Assembly: GCF_039652435.2 (NCBI RefSeq)
Contig: NZ_CP190246.1
Location: 3,472,001 to 3,536,000, forward strand
From: Niabella insulamsoli
GTDB lineage: Bacteria; Bacteroidota; Bacteroidia; Chitinophagales; Chitinophagaceae
Direction of reading: 5' to 3'
DNA length: 64,000 nucleotides
Position numbers and translations under genes: made by a program. The notes under the pieces were generated by a model. It had not been told where the DNA came from, did not search any database, and saw only the letters and a program-made list of their open reading frames with translations. Numbering within the stretch: position 1 is the first letter of the stretch; every line of letters starts with the position of its first letter. Below are positions 27,575 through 35,536 of the stretch, one piece after another.

Positions 27575-27985
27575 ATGAAATTAATGACCTCAAAATATGC
27601 CGAACCGTCGGTAAGTATGGCCTTATTATTACTGCGCGTTGTAGCGGGCTCTTCCATGTTGATGAACCACGGTCTGAAAAAAATATCCAATTTTAATAAC
27701 ATCGTAATCAAAGGGTTTGCCGACCCGTTTCATATCGGTACAAAAGCTTCGCTCGGACTTACCGTTTTCGCCGAAGTATTTTGCGCAGCACTAATCATAC
27801 TGGGATTGCTCACCAGGCTGGCCAGTCTGCCATTAATCATGGCCATGACCGTTGCTTTATTTTTTGCGCACGGCGGCGAACTCTATGGAGAAGGCGAAAG
27901 TGCCGGTATGTTTTTAACAATATTTATTGTCATTTTTTTGATGGGTCCGGGCAAATACAGTTTGGATAAAAAGCTAGGTAAATAA
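27575..27985 (+). CDS. DoxX family membrane protein
   Basis: A 136-residue protein with four hydrophobic helices. It contains LLLRVVAGSSMLMNHGLKK, a family-typical first helix, and GLTVFAEVFCAALIILGLLTRLA. DoxX-family proteins are small inner-membrane proteins linked to redox or sulfur metabolism, with an unclear reaction. The stop codon is followed at once by the ATG of the thioesterase, so the two are probably co-transcribed. Confidence 0.85.
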   Translation: MKLMTSKYAEPSVSMALLLLRVVAGSSMLMNHGLKKISNFNNIVIKGFADPFHIGTKASLGLTVFAEVFCAALIILGLLTRLASLPLIMAMTVALFFAHGGELYGEGESAGMFLTIFIVIFLMGPGKYSLDKKLGK

Positions 27986-28405
27986 ATGTTTCATGCCGAA
28001 ACAAAAATAAGAGTTCGCTACGCGGAAACAGACCAAATGGGTGTGGTGTACCACAGCCATTATTTTCAATATTTTGAAGTGGCACGCGCCGAGAGCATTC
28101 GCGACCTGGGCCTCACCTATGCTGATATGGAAAAAAGCGGCATCATGATGCCCGTGGCGGAAGTCAATTGCAAATATTTGCGGCCGGCATTGTACGATCA
28201 ATTACTGACGATAAAAACCATGTTGAAACAACTTCCGCAGGATCACAAGATTTCTTTTCACCAGGAAGTATATAATGAAAAAAACGAATTGTTGGCGTTT
28301 GGAAAGGTAACACTGGCCTTCATCGACACAAAAAATAAACAAAGGGCCAGAATGCCCGAAGCGCTTTATCAGAAAATAAAATCTTTTTTTGATGCCAACG
28401 GCTGA
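27986..28405 (+). CDS. Acyl-CoA thioesterase, YbgC/4HBT type
   Basis: A 139-residue hot-dog-fold protein. RVRYAETDQMGVVYHSHYFQYFEVAR carries the likely catalytic Asp16 and the aromatic/His set of the YbgC group. It would hydrolyse short-chain or aromatic acyl-CoA thioesters in the cytoplasm. It starts directly after the DoxX stop and overlaps the start of the protease gene. Confidence 0.9.
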   Translation: MFHAETKIRVRYAETDQMGVVYHSHYFQYFEVARAESIRDLGLTYADMEKSGIMMPVAEVNCKYLRPALYDQLLTIKTMLKQLPQDHKISFHQEVYNEKNELLAFGKVTLAFIDTKNKQRARMPEALYQKIKSFFDANG

Positions 28406-29369
28406 CACCGCAAATGCACCGACGCAATATCTAACCTATCCTCCCCGATACGATCCGGAACCAGTTGAGCGCCGCACGGTGGTGTTAAACGGATTATATA
28501 GCATCGCTATTTATCTCGGCCTCGGCTACCTCATGCTGCGGAGATGGGATCTTTTATTGGTACTGTTCGGCATTATCGTGTTGCATGAAGCAGGGCATTT
28601 CCTGGCAATGAAATGGTACCGCTACGCAGACCTCGGCGTATTGTTTCTTCCTTTTATCGGCGCTTTTGTGCAGGGAAAAAAGAAAGAAATCAGCCAGCAG
28701 GAAAGCGCTGTAATTCTTTTGGCGGGGCCTTTGCCCGGGCTTTTACTCGGCATACTCCTGCATTTTATCGGCAATGCGCACAGCTTTGTAGGAGACATTC
28801 CGCTTCACCTAATCGCTCAATTGCTCATTTGGGCCAACCTTTTAAACCTGCTCCCGGTTTATCCGCTCGACGGAGGACAATTGATAACACGCATTTTTTT
28901 AAATGAAGATGAGCGCTATACTAACATTTTTTTCTTCCTGTCGATCGCTGCCATTGCGGCATTTGCCATTGCTGTTCAATTTTATGTGCTGCTTATCTTT
29001 CCTCTTTTATTGCTCTATCGCTTTTTTAAAACCAGGCGCTTCAGCAAACTTGAAAAAGAACTGGACGAGCAATCGCTGGATCTTGATAAACCTTTCGAAG
29101 AACTGACGAACGAAGAATACTGGCGCATCAGGGCTGTGGTGATCCGGCATATCAACGGCTTTCAACAAGTAGCCCCGGGTCCGCCTTTTGAATATGATGA
29201 AAAAGAAGGACAGATTGCGCATGAAGTTAACAATGCGTTGCAACGCCGCCTCATCATGGACCTCTCTGTTGCCCAGCGGCTTTTATTGTCATTGATTTGG
29301 GCGGCGGCGCTGCTGCTACCCTTCTGGCTGCAGATCGATTTTTTATTATTGCAATACTTCGGCAGATAG
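28392..29369 (+). CDS. Site-2 protease family (M50) membrane metalloprotease
   Basis: A 325-residue membrane protein with the zinc motif HEAGH at about 65-69 and the second motif NLLPVYPLDGG about 90 residues later, whose Asp is the third metal ligand. Extra hydrophobic helices occur near 40-60, 110-145, 190-215 and at the C-terminus. Such enzymes cleave transmembrane substrates inside the bilayer. The ATG at 28392 is preferred over the TTG one codon earlier; the overlap with the thioesterase is 14 bp. No obvious anti-sigma substrate is adjacent. Confidence 0.88.
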   Translation: MPTADTANAPTQYLTYPPRYDPEPVERRTVVLNGLYSIAIYLGLGYLMLRRWDLLLVLFGIIVLHEAGHFLAMKWYRYADLGVLFLPFIGAFVQGKKKEISQQESAVILLAGPLPGLLLGILLHFIGNAHSFVGDIPLHLIAQLLIWANLLNLLPVYPLDGGQLITRIFLNEDERYTNIFFFLSIAAIAAFAIAVQFYVLLIFPLLLLYRFFKTRRFSKLEKELDEQSLDLDKPFEELTNEEYWRIRAVVIRHINGFQQVAPGPPFEYDEKEGQIAHEVNNALQRRLIMDLSVAQRLLLSLIWAAALLLPFWLQIDFLLLQYFGR

Positions 29370-29417
29370 CTTATTTTTAACCTTCATTAAAAATATTCTA
29401 CCGATGAAACGCTCGTT

Positions 29418-29459
29418 ATAAAATTTTCAGTTTATCACACAGGACAGTGAAAATTTTAT
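29418..29459. repeat. AT-rich inverted repeat upstream of VOC gene
   Basis: Arms ATAAAATTTTCA (29418-29429) and TGAAAATTTTAT (29448-29459) around an 18-nt spacer, followed by ACCTGATAAGTTCC exactly as in the DoxX upstream copy. A GATGAAACGCTCGTT precedes it, echoing AATGAAACGTTCATT near 27425. Confidence 0.65.
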
Positions 29460-29497
29460 ACCTGATAAGTTCCAGTCGAACCATAAAAAATAAACGA

Positions 29498-29881
29498 ATG
29501 AAAATTGCTAAAGGCCATCAACCAGTGATGCCCTATCTCATTTTAAAAAATGCTATGGGGTTTATAGATTTTACGCGGAAAGTGTTTGGCGCTGAAGAAG
29601 TATTTAAAAGCTTCCGCGACAACGACAATCAAATTATTATGCACGCTGAAGTGCGCATCAACGGCTGTAATATCATGTTTGCCGACATGAATGAGTTTTA
29701 CAGTGTGGCCAATGCCAATCTTTTTATTTATGTTGATGATGCCGACGAAACGGTGCGGATCGCTTTAGAAAACGGCGCTAAAATAATCAACGAATTAGCC
29801 GATCAGGACTACGGCCGCAGTGGCGGTATTGAAGACCCCTTTGGCAATGTATGGTGGGTGACGAGCATGAATGGGGAATAG
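29498..29881 (+). CDS. VOC-family (glyoxalase/PhnB-like) protein
   Basis: A 127-residue protein, MKIAKGHQPVMPYLILKNA, with a PhnB/glyoxalase-fold: FTRKVFGAEEVFKSF, HAEVRINGCNIMFAD and DPFGNVWWVTS. The open frame extends 17 codons further up through a GTG in the inverted repeat, but the ATG at 29498 fits the fold. The last four codons lie inside a heptanucleotide repeat array, so the C-terminus may be set by the repeat. Substrate unknown. Confidence 0.85.
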   Translation: MKIAKGHQPVMPYLILKNAMGFIDFTRKVFGAEEVFKSFRDNDNQIIMHAEVRINGCNIMFADMNEFYSVANANLFIYVDDADETVRIALENGAKIINELADQDYGRSGGIEDPFGNVWWVTSMNGE

Positions 29882-29978
29882 ACAGTAGTGAATGGTGAAT
29901 AGTGAATGGTCAATGGTCAATGGTGAATGGTCGATGGTGAACGATGAATGGTGAGTAGGCAGTAGTTAATGGGCAATG
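29867..29978. repeat. Heptanucleotide repeat array overlapping the VOC stop codon
   Basis: Sixteen consecutive degenerate 7-mers in register, consensus about GTGAATG. They start inside the last codons of the VOC gene and run 97 bp past its stop. Confidence 0.85.
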
Positions 29979-29991
29979 GGGGTTGGATATC

Positions 29992-30393
29992 TTAGAGAAA
30001 TTTTTGTTTCAATTCAGGGGTTGGCATCATGCACTCCGCCCTTTTACCAAATATACGGTAGCGGTTTCTGGCGATCGCGTCGTAACAAAAATTCCTGATG
30101 AACCGCGGAACGATCAAAAAAGCCGCCAGCAAACGGGTAGGAAAAGAAAGATGCTGCGCTACTCGCAAGGCAGCATCGGACCGCGTATAAACCTTATCGC
30201 CCTGTATATAAACAAAACTGCGCAACGGATGATCGCGCAGGCCTATTCGCGATAGCAATTCCTTACCCGCCTGAGATTGCAGCGACGCAAATTTGAAAAT
30301 TCCTTTTTTATCGCGTTTAATAACAAACTGAACGGCGCTATTACAGAGATTGCATACACCATCAAAAAGAATGATATGCATTGCATCTTTCAT
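29992..30393 (-). CDS. DCC-family thiol-disulfide oxidoreductase-like protein (DUF393)
   Basis: A 133-residue protein beginning MKDAMHIILFDGVCNLCNSAVQFV. The FDGVCNLC motif gives the Asp and the CxxC of the DUF393/DCC family. A second Met at residue 5 is a possible start. The family is thought to be redox-active, but its substrate is not defined. It begins 2 bp after the stop of the lipoprotein gene, so the two probably share a transcript. Confidence 0.85.
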   Translation of the reverse strand: MKDAMHIILFDGVCNLCNSAVQFVIKRDKKGIFKFASLQSQAGKELLSRIGLRDHPLRSFVYIQGDKVYTRSDAALRVAQHLSFPTRLLAAFLIVPRFIRNFCYDAIARNRYRIFGKRAECMMPTPELKQKFL

Positions 30394-30395
30394 AA

Positions 30396-30821
30396 TTACT
30401 GAGCTGTAATGCTAAAATAAACGCGGGTTTCCGCCCTTTCAACGGTTTTCGTGGGATCGGGTGTAATGCTGTCGAGTTTAAACAAATATTTATGGTCGTT
30501 GACTGACAATGGGTAGGTTTCGCTCAGCCCCCGCCTGCTGCAGTCGGGGCCGGTACAAAGCTGAATATTGCGTTCGCTGGTGCCGCCCGCTACCACATTC
30601 AACACAGCAACAGCTTCGCCCGCTCTTACGCAATTGGCATTTAAGGGACACCGGCTTTCTGCCACTTCTTTCAAAGTGATGGAAAGATTTTCAAAACGCG
30701 CCTGCTCCTTGAGTTTGAGTGCAAAGTCATGCCGGGGCGTCACAATGGCCTTGGTTCCTGATCCGCAGGAAGCCATCATCATAGCCAAAAGAAAATAGAT
30801 TAATACAAATTTACTGCTCAT
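30396..30821 (-). CDS. Small lipoprotein of unknown function
   Basis: A 141-residue protein with a lipoprotein signal: MSSKFVLIYFLLAMMMASC, Cys19. The mature part has three more conserved-looking Cys positions, ESRCPLNANCVRAG and LCTGPDCSRRG, which could form disulfides in the periplasm. I do not recognise a family with confidence. It sits between the Gfo/Idh/MocA oxidoreductase (10 bp upstream) and the DCC protein (2 bp downstream). Confidence 0.75.
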   Translation of the reverse strand: MSSKFVLIYFLLAMMMASCGSGTKAIVTPRHDFALKLKEQARFENLSITLKEVAESRCPLNANCVRAGEAVAVLNVVAGGTSERNIQLCTGPDCSRRGLSETYPLSVNDHKYLFKLDSITPDPTKTVERAETRVYFSITAQ

Positions 30822-30831
30822 AGCTATCAGT

Positions 30832-32133
30832 TTATACAGCCGGTAGTTTCCATCCGTTTTGATAAACCGGTTTTACCAGCTGCGTCGCTTTCTCAACGTT
30901 AAACTCATTCTTTGCCTCATTCCAGTAAATTTTCTCACCTGCGCGTAGCGCAACATTTCCAAAATGGCTGGCGATCGCCACTTTTGCTCCGGCATCAATG
31001 GGGCAATGCAGATCTTCCTTTTTACGCGACTTAACCACATCAATAAAATTAACAGCATGCAGATCCAGTCCACGATCTACCGATTTGGCCCAGGGAATCG
31101 ATTCCATCTTATTCTTTTCTCCCTTCACTTCCCAGCCCTGCCTGTTGAGCAGCAGCGTTCCGTTTTCGCCGATGAAAGCAATGCCGTGCTGCATGCCATA
31201 CAATCCAACACCGGTGGCCATATTATGCTCCCAACTCATTTGGAAATTTCCAAAATCATAAAGCGCTGTTTGTATATCCGGTGTTTCGCGCGCATCTTCA
31301 GGAAATACATATTTACCGCCGGTTGCCATTACTGATTTCGGCATGCCTGCTTTCATGCCCATCAACACCATGTCGATCAGATGCACTCCCCAGTCTGTCA
31401 TCAACCCTCCCGCATAATCCCAAAACCAGCGAAACTCATAATGAAAGCGATTTTTATTGAACGGGCGCTTTTTGGCGGGCCCGAGCCACATATCATAATT
31501 GACACCGGCAGGGACAGGCGTGTTAGGCACCACAGGCAACGGAGTCGTGCCGCCGCGATACATCCATGCTTTTGTTGAAGACACTTTACCCAACTTGCCG
31601 GAATGAACAAACGCAATCGCATCCCTGAAATGCTGCTGGCTGCGCTGCCACTGGCCTACCTGAACCATACGGTTATAGCGGCTCACCGCCTTCTCCATCA
31701 GCTGTGCTTCATAAATAGAATTAGAAATAGGTTTTTCACAATACACATCTTTTCCTGCCGCACAGGCATCAATCATTTGAAGGCAATGCCAATGATCGGG
31801 CGTGCCCACTACTACCACATCCACATTTTTATCTGCAAGCAGCTTCCGGTAGTCGCCGTAAATTTTTGGCCGGATGTTTAATTTTTCAAGATCAGCTTTT
31901 CGTTGATTAATAATATTTTCATCAATATCACAAAGCGCTACACAGGTCACTTCCGGAACTTTTAAAAGAGCGGTAAGATCGCTCCAGCCCATGCCTTTGC
32001 AACCGATTACGCCCACACCTATCTTGTCGTTAGGAGATATTTTGCTTTTTACAGAAGCAAGCATTTCCAACGGCAGGAAAGCCCCGGCTCCGATCATAAC
32101 TGAATTCTTTAAAAAATCCCGACGATTATTCAT
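30832..32133 (-). CDS. Gfo/Idh/MocA family oxidoreductase with Tat-like signal
   Basis: A 433-residue protein. The N-terminus MNNRRDFLKNSVMIGAGAF looks like a twin-arginine signal, so the enzyme is probably periplasmic. Residues about 38-160 form a Rossmann domain, VGVIGCKGMGWSDL and later YCEKPISNS, the EKP motif with the family lysine. The C-terminal half is the substrate-binding beta sheet. Family members oxidise or reduce sugar hydroxyls. A divergently transcribed DUF1080 protein lies 173 bp away; this pairing is common in Bacteroidota and is linked to 3-keto-sugar metabolism. Confidence 0.9.
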   Translation of the reverse strand: MNNRRDFLKNSVMIGAGAFLPLEMLASVKSKISPNDKIGVGVIGCKGMGWSDLTALLKVPEVTCVALCDIDENIINQRKADLEKLNIRPKIYGDYRKLLADKNVDVVVVGTPDHWHCLQMIDACAAGKDVYCEKPISNSIYEAQLMEKAVSRYNRMVQVGQWQRSQQHFRDAIAFVHSGKLGKVSSTKAWMYRGGTTPLPVVPNTPVPAGVNYDMWLGPAKKRPFNKNRFHYEFRWFWDYAGGLMTDWGVHLIDMVLMGMKAGMPKSVMATGGKYVFPEDARETPDIQTALYDFGNFQMSWEHNMATGVGLYGMQHGIAFIGENGTLLLNRQGWEVKGEKNKMESIPWAKSVDRGLDLHAVNFIDVVKSRKKEDLHCPIDAGAKVAIASHFGNVALRAGEKIYWNEAKNEFNVEKATQLVKPVYQNGWKLPAV

Positions 32134-32183
32134 TTGTTATACTTTTATAAAACTGAATTAGTAAAAAATTATGCTTTTAAGTT

Positions 32184-32191
32184 TATATTTG
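32184..32191 (+). promoter_or_regulatory. Possible -7 element of the DUF1080 gene
   Basis: TATATTTG fits TAnnTTTG 116 bp before the ATG at 32307. No strong -33 element is visible. Confidence 0.4.
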
Positions 32192-32306
32192 ACGTCATTC
32201 TGGCCCTGCAACGTTGTATAAGATAGCTTAGAAGACGATGCCTTGCGTGTAAAACTTTACACCTACAGTGAAAAAATAAATATACACATATTATCAATTA
32301 CAGACG

Positions 32307-33650
32307 ATGAAAAAAATTTATGTTCTGAGTGTGATGGTTTTGCTGCACACGATGGGTTGGGCCCAATGGCAGCCCTTGTTTAATGGCAAAGATCTTACAG
32401 GCTGGAAACAGCTCAACGGGAAAGCAAAGTATCATGTGGCAGATGGCGCCATTGTGGGCACCACCAAGCTGGGTGAGCCCAATTCTTTTTTGGTGACAGA
32501 AAAAGATTATGGTGATTTCGTATTAGAATTTGAATTTAAAGTAGACAGCACGATGAATTCGGGCGTTCAGTTTAGAAGCCTGAGCACACCCGATTATATG
32601 AAAGGCCGGGTGCACGGTTATCAGTTTGAAATAGACCCCTCGCCGCGCGCGTGGACCGGTGGCGTTTATGACGAAGCGAGAAAAGGCTGGCTATATGCGT
32701 TGAACTTAAATCCCGAAGGACAAAAAGCTTTCCGCCAGGGTGCATGGAATAAGGCGCGTATTGAATGCATTGGTAACTCGATCAGAACCTGGGTCAATGA
32801 TATTCCGGCCGCTCATTTGATAGACAATGAAACCGCCAAAGGATTTATTGCCTTGCAGGTTCATTCGATTGGTAAAAAAGCAGATGAAGGCCGGCAGATC
32901 AGTTGGCGCAATATCAGGATCAAAACGCAAAATTTGAAACCCGCGCCTTTGCAAGGCGTATTTGTTATTAACACTATTCCCAATAATCTTTCAGAAGCCG
33001 AAAAGAAAATCGGCGTGAAACTTCTATTCGACGGCAAAACCAGCCAGGGTTGGCGCGGCGCCTACAAAAAAACCTTTCCCGAAAAAGGTTGGGCTATTAA
33101 AGACGGGGAACTAAGTGTGCTACCCGCCGATGGTGGCGAATCGACAAACGGCGGCGACATTGTTACTGAAAAAGAATATAGCGCTTTTATATTACAGTTT
33201 GATTTTAAACTTACGGAAGGAGCTAACAGCGGCGTTAAATATTTTGTAACGGAAAGCGAGCAGAATAAAGGCTCCGCAATCGGCTTGGAATACCAGATCC
33301 TCGATGACGAAAAACACCCGGATGCCAAGATGGGAAGAGATGGCAACCGCACACTGGCTTCGCTTTACGACCTGATCACCTCAGATAAAAACCCGCGTGC
33401 CCGCGTTAAAATCGGCGACTGGAACCGGGGCATCGTGAAAGTTTATCCCGACAATCGCGTAGAACACTGGCTCAACGGCTGGAAGGTAACCGAATACGTG
33501 CGCGGCTCGAAAGCGTTTAAGGATTTGGTGGCCATCAGTAAATATGCCAAGTGGCCCAATTTCGGGATGGCGCCGAAAGGCCATATTTTGCTGCAGGATC
33601 ACGGCAATCGCGTATTTTTCAGAAGCATTAAAATACAAGAGCTGAAATAG
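32307..33650 (+). CDS. DUF1080 (3-keto-disaccharide hydrolase-like) protein, two domains
   Basis: A 447-residue exported protein with a signal peptide (MKKIYVLSVMVLLHTMGWAQ). It carries two DUF1080/LamG-like lectin folds: PLFNGKDLTGWKQL at about 24-205 and LLFDGKTSQGWRGA at about 230-447. Each has the motif GVQFRS or GVKYFV and a final NIRI/SIKIQEL strand. The family includes hydrolases acting on 3-keto-glucosides. It is divergent from the Gfo/Idh/MocA gene, supporting a role in 3-keto-sugar breakdown; substrate not known. Confidence 0.88.
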   Translation: MKKIYVLSVMVLLHTMGWAQWQPLFNGKDLTGWKQLNGKAKYHVADGAIVGTTKLGEPNSFLVTEKDYGDFVLEFEFKVDSTMNSGVQFRSLSTPDYMKGRVHGYQFEIDPSPRAWTGGVYDEARKGWLYALNLNPEGQKAFRQGAWNKARIECIGNSIRTWVNDIPAAHLIDNETAKGFIALQVHSIGKKADEGRQISWRNIRIKTQNLKPAPLQGVFVINTIPNNLSEAEKKIGVKLLFDGKTSQGWRGAYKKTFPEKGWAIKDGELSVLPADGGESTNGGDIVTEKEYSAFILQFDFKLTEGANSGVKYFVTESEQNKGSAIGLEYQILDDEKHPDAKMGRDGNRTLASLYDLITSDKNPRARVKIGDWNRGIVKVYPDNRVEHWLNGWKVTEYVRGSKAFKDLVAISKYAKWPNFGMAPKGHILLQDHGNRVFFRSIKIQELK

Positions 33651-33699
33651 AATGCGGCAGATGGATTCGCTTAAAAAGCATTTAGCCAACTTATAAAAC

Positions 33700-33737
33700 T
33701 AAAAGGGTCCCGCACAAGTGAGACCCTTTTATTTTAT
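33700..33737. terminator. Bidirectional terminator between convergent genes
   Basis: A 10-bp perfect stem, AAAAGGGTC (33701-33709) with GACCCTTTT (33722-33730) and a flanking T-A pair, lies between two convergent stop codons. T-runs follow on both strands. Confidence 0.85.
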
Positions 33738-33751
33738 CAGCAATAAGTGCA

Positions 33752-34474
33752 TTACTTCATGCGCCCCCAGATTTCATAAATCGGATCGCCTTTCGAGCTT
33801 TTGCCGGAATGAATCCAATTCCCGTTTTCAAGTTGCCCGTCGAAGGTTAAAGACATGCCCACGCGTGATCCATCGCGCGAAAAGAACTCAATGTTTTCGG
33901 TATATTTTCCATCTTTAAAACTATAAGTTCCACCACCAGTGCCGGAAAATTCGCCGGTTTCAATATTGATGGCCGCCCATTGAAACCTGGTGCCGGTCAG
34001 TAGTTTCAACGTGCGCCGCGCACGCAGCGGGATATCGTTCATCTGGTCGCCCTGCCTGCGCTTGATAATGCGCCAGTTGCCTGCCAGATTTTTATCGCCT
34101 TCATCCACACGCTTCCATTTTATTTCAAAACCATCCACGGTGGTGCTCAAATCATCGCCGGACAATTGAAACGCGTACGCATGTTCTTTGCCAACGTCCG
34201 ATTTATCAGCGCTGTTGAACTGAACCATTACATTAATTTTTCCGTTGTCCACCGTATAAGGCCCGCCCGATGTCATCATAAATTTTTTACCAGCAAGATC
34301 GTAATGCGTAAACATGCAATAGCCATCCTGCAAGAGCAAAGAAAACTGCTGCCCCTCATGGCTGGCGCTCCACGCGCCATTAAGCGAGGCTTCCGCCGGA
34401 ATGGGCGCTTTACTCTTCATCGCTAAAAAAACTACGGAACAGCAAAGGAGTAGTGCAAACTGCTTTAGTTTCAT
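33752..34474 (-). CDS. Exported lipocalin-like protein of unknown function
   Basis: A 240-residue protein. The N-terminal hydrophobic stretch LLLCCSVVFLAMKSKA looks like a signal peptide. Two similar halves follow: LNGAWSASHEGQQFSLLLQDGYCMFTHYD, and LAGNWRIIKRRQGDQMNDIPLRARRTLKLL, each with a later GGPYTVDNGKI or GGTYSFKDGKY block. This suggests tandem beta-barrel domains of the type annotated as membrane or lipocalin-like. No catalytic residues are apparent. Last gene of a minus-strand run that includes the aldo/keto reductase, PBP4 and a beta-propeller protein. Confidence 0.7.
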   Translation of the reverse strand: MKLKQFALLLCCSVVFLAMKSKAPIPAEASLNGAWSASHEGQQFSLLLQDGYCMFTHYDLAGKKFMMTSGGPYTVDNGKINVMVQFNSADKSDVGKEHAYAFQLSGDDLSTTVDGFEIKWKRVDEGDKNLAGNWRIIKRRQGDQMNDIPLRARRTLKLLTGTRFQWAAINIETGEFSGTGGGTYSFKDGKYTENIEFFSRDGSRVGMSLTFDGQLENGNWIHSGKSSKGDPIYEIWGRMK

Positions 34475-34539
34475 GTGTGTATTTTTAATGGTTTATAATG
34501 GGCTGCCAGCCGCCGAGCCTATCACTGTGCGGCGTCGAT

Positions 34540-35526
34540 TCAGGTAGCCAGGATATTGTCGATGGCATTGAGCTCTACTTTGTCGAAAGATTTATTCCGT
34601 AAACATTTTAAGGAGTCTAACAATTGAGTAGCGCTGCTTGCACCAACCAGCACTGAGGTGACGCGTTTATCTTTTAACAACCAGGCCAATGCCATCTGCG
34701 CGAGGCTTTGCCCCCTGTCGGAAGCTATTTCATTTAGCTTCTTTAGCTGCGCTACTTTCTCCTCTGTTACCATATCTTTTTTTAGAAAGCCATGCTCCTT
34801 CGCTGCCCTGGAATTGCGCGGAATCCCTTTCAAATATTTATTGGTCAGCAAACCCTGCGCCAGCGGCGAAAAGGGTATGCAACCGACGCCGTTTTTTTCC
34901 AACACATCCAGCAAGCCCTCTTCCACCCAGCGTTCATACATCGAATATTTGGGTTGATGAATTACACAAGGCGTTCCCATTTTTTTCAACATCCGGATGG
35001 CTTTTTTTGCCTCATGGGCTTTATAATTGGAGATGCCCACATAAAGCGCTTTGCCCTGTCTGACAATCAGGTCGAGCGCAGCCATTGTTTCTTCAAGCGG
35101 TGTATCCGGATCGGGGCGGTGGTGATAGAAAATATCTACATACTCGAGGTTCATGCGCTTTAAACTTTGATCGAGGCTGCTGACCAGGTACTTCTTACTT
35201 CCCCAATCGCCGTAGGGGCCGGGCCACATGGTATAACCGGCTTTGGTAGAGATGATCAACTCATCGCGATGGCTCTTAAAATCGGTGTGTAAAATCTTCC
35301 CAAAATTTACCTCGGCGCTGCCGGGCGGCGGACCATAATTATTAGCAAGATCGAAATGAGTGACGCCGTGATCAAACGCTGTGTGCAACGTTTTCCGATA
35401 AGCACGCTCGCTGTCTACATCTCCAAAGTTGTGCCATAGCCCCAGCGAAAGAGCGGGTAATAAAAGGCCTGATTCACCGCAACGGCGATATTCCATTTCA
35501 GTATAACGCTTGTCTGAAAATTTCAT
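34540..35526 (-). CDS. Aldo/keto reductase (YghZ/Kv-beta-like)
   Basis: A 328-residue NADPH-dependent TIM barrel. The catalytic tetrad residues are visible: Asp in THFDLANNYGPPPG, the Tyr of ANNYG, Lys in ISTKAGY and His in IFYHHRPDP. The C-terminal cofactor block is TSVLVGASSATQL. The sequence resembles the L-glyceraldehyde 3-phosphate reductase group. It begins 10 bp after the PBP4 stop. An internal ATG a few codons in (MEYRRCGESGLLLP) is a plausible alternative start. Confidence 0.9.
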   Translation of the reverse strand: MKFSDKRYTEMEYRRCGESGLLLPALSLGLWHNFGDVDSERAYRKTLHTAFDHGVTHFDLANNYGPPPGSAEVNFGKILHTDFKSHRDELIISTKAGYTMWPGPYGDWGSKKYLVSSLDQSLKRMNLEYVDIFYHHRPDPDTPLEETMAALDLIVRQGKALYVGISNYKAHEAKKAIRMLKKMGTPCVIHQPKYSMYERWVEEGLLDVLEKNGVGCIPFSPLAQGLLTNKYLKGIPRNSRAAKEHGFLKKDMVTEEKVAQLKKLNEIASDRGQSLAQMALAWLLKDKRVTSVLVGASSATQLLDSLKCLRNKSFDKVELNAIDNILAT

Positions 35527-35536
35527 TTCTATGATG

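Larger units (their letters stand above)
27401..27580. repeat. Direct repeat of the DoxX leader/start flanking an inserted element
   Basis: GACGCATAAAAC, an A-rich run and TTACGAATGAAA occur at 27401-27432 and again at 27546-27580, where the ATG is the DoxX start. The ~113 bp between looks like an insertion or a duplication. Confidence 0.55.

Noticed and set aside
29867..29978. Possible coding minisatellite
   Set aside because: The 7-bp unit breaks frame and meets stop codons in all frames; only the last four VOC codons are translated from it.
30832..32133. Cytoplasmic enzyme start downstream of the Tat-like signal
   Set aside because: The RR motif, hydrophobic stretch and following Ala-rich site are continuous from the first ATG, so the exported form is preferred.
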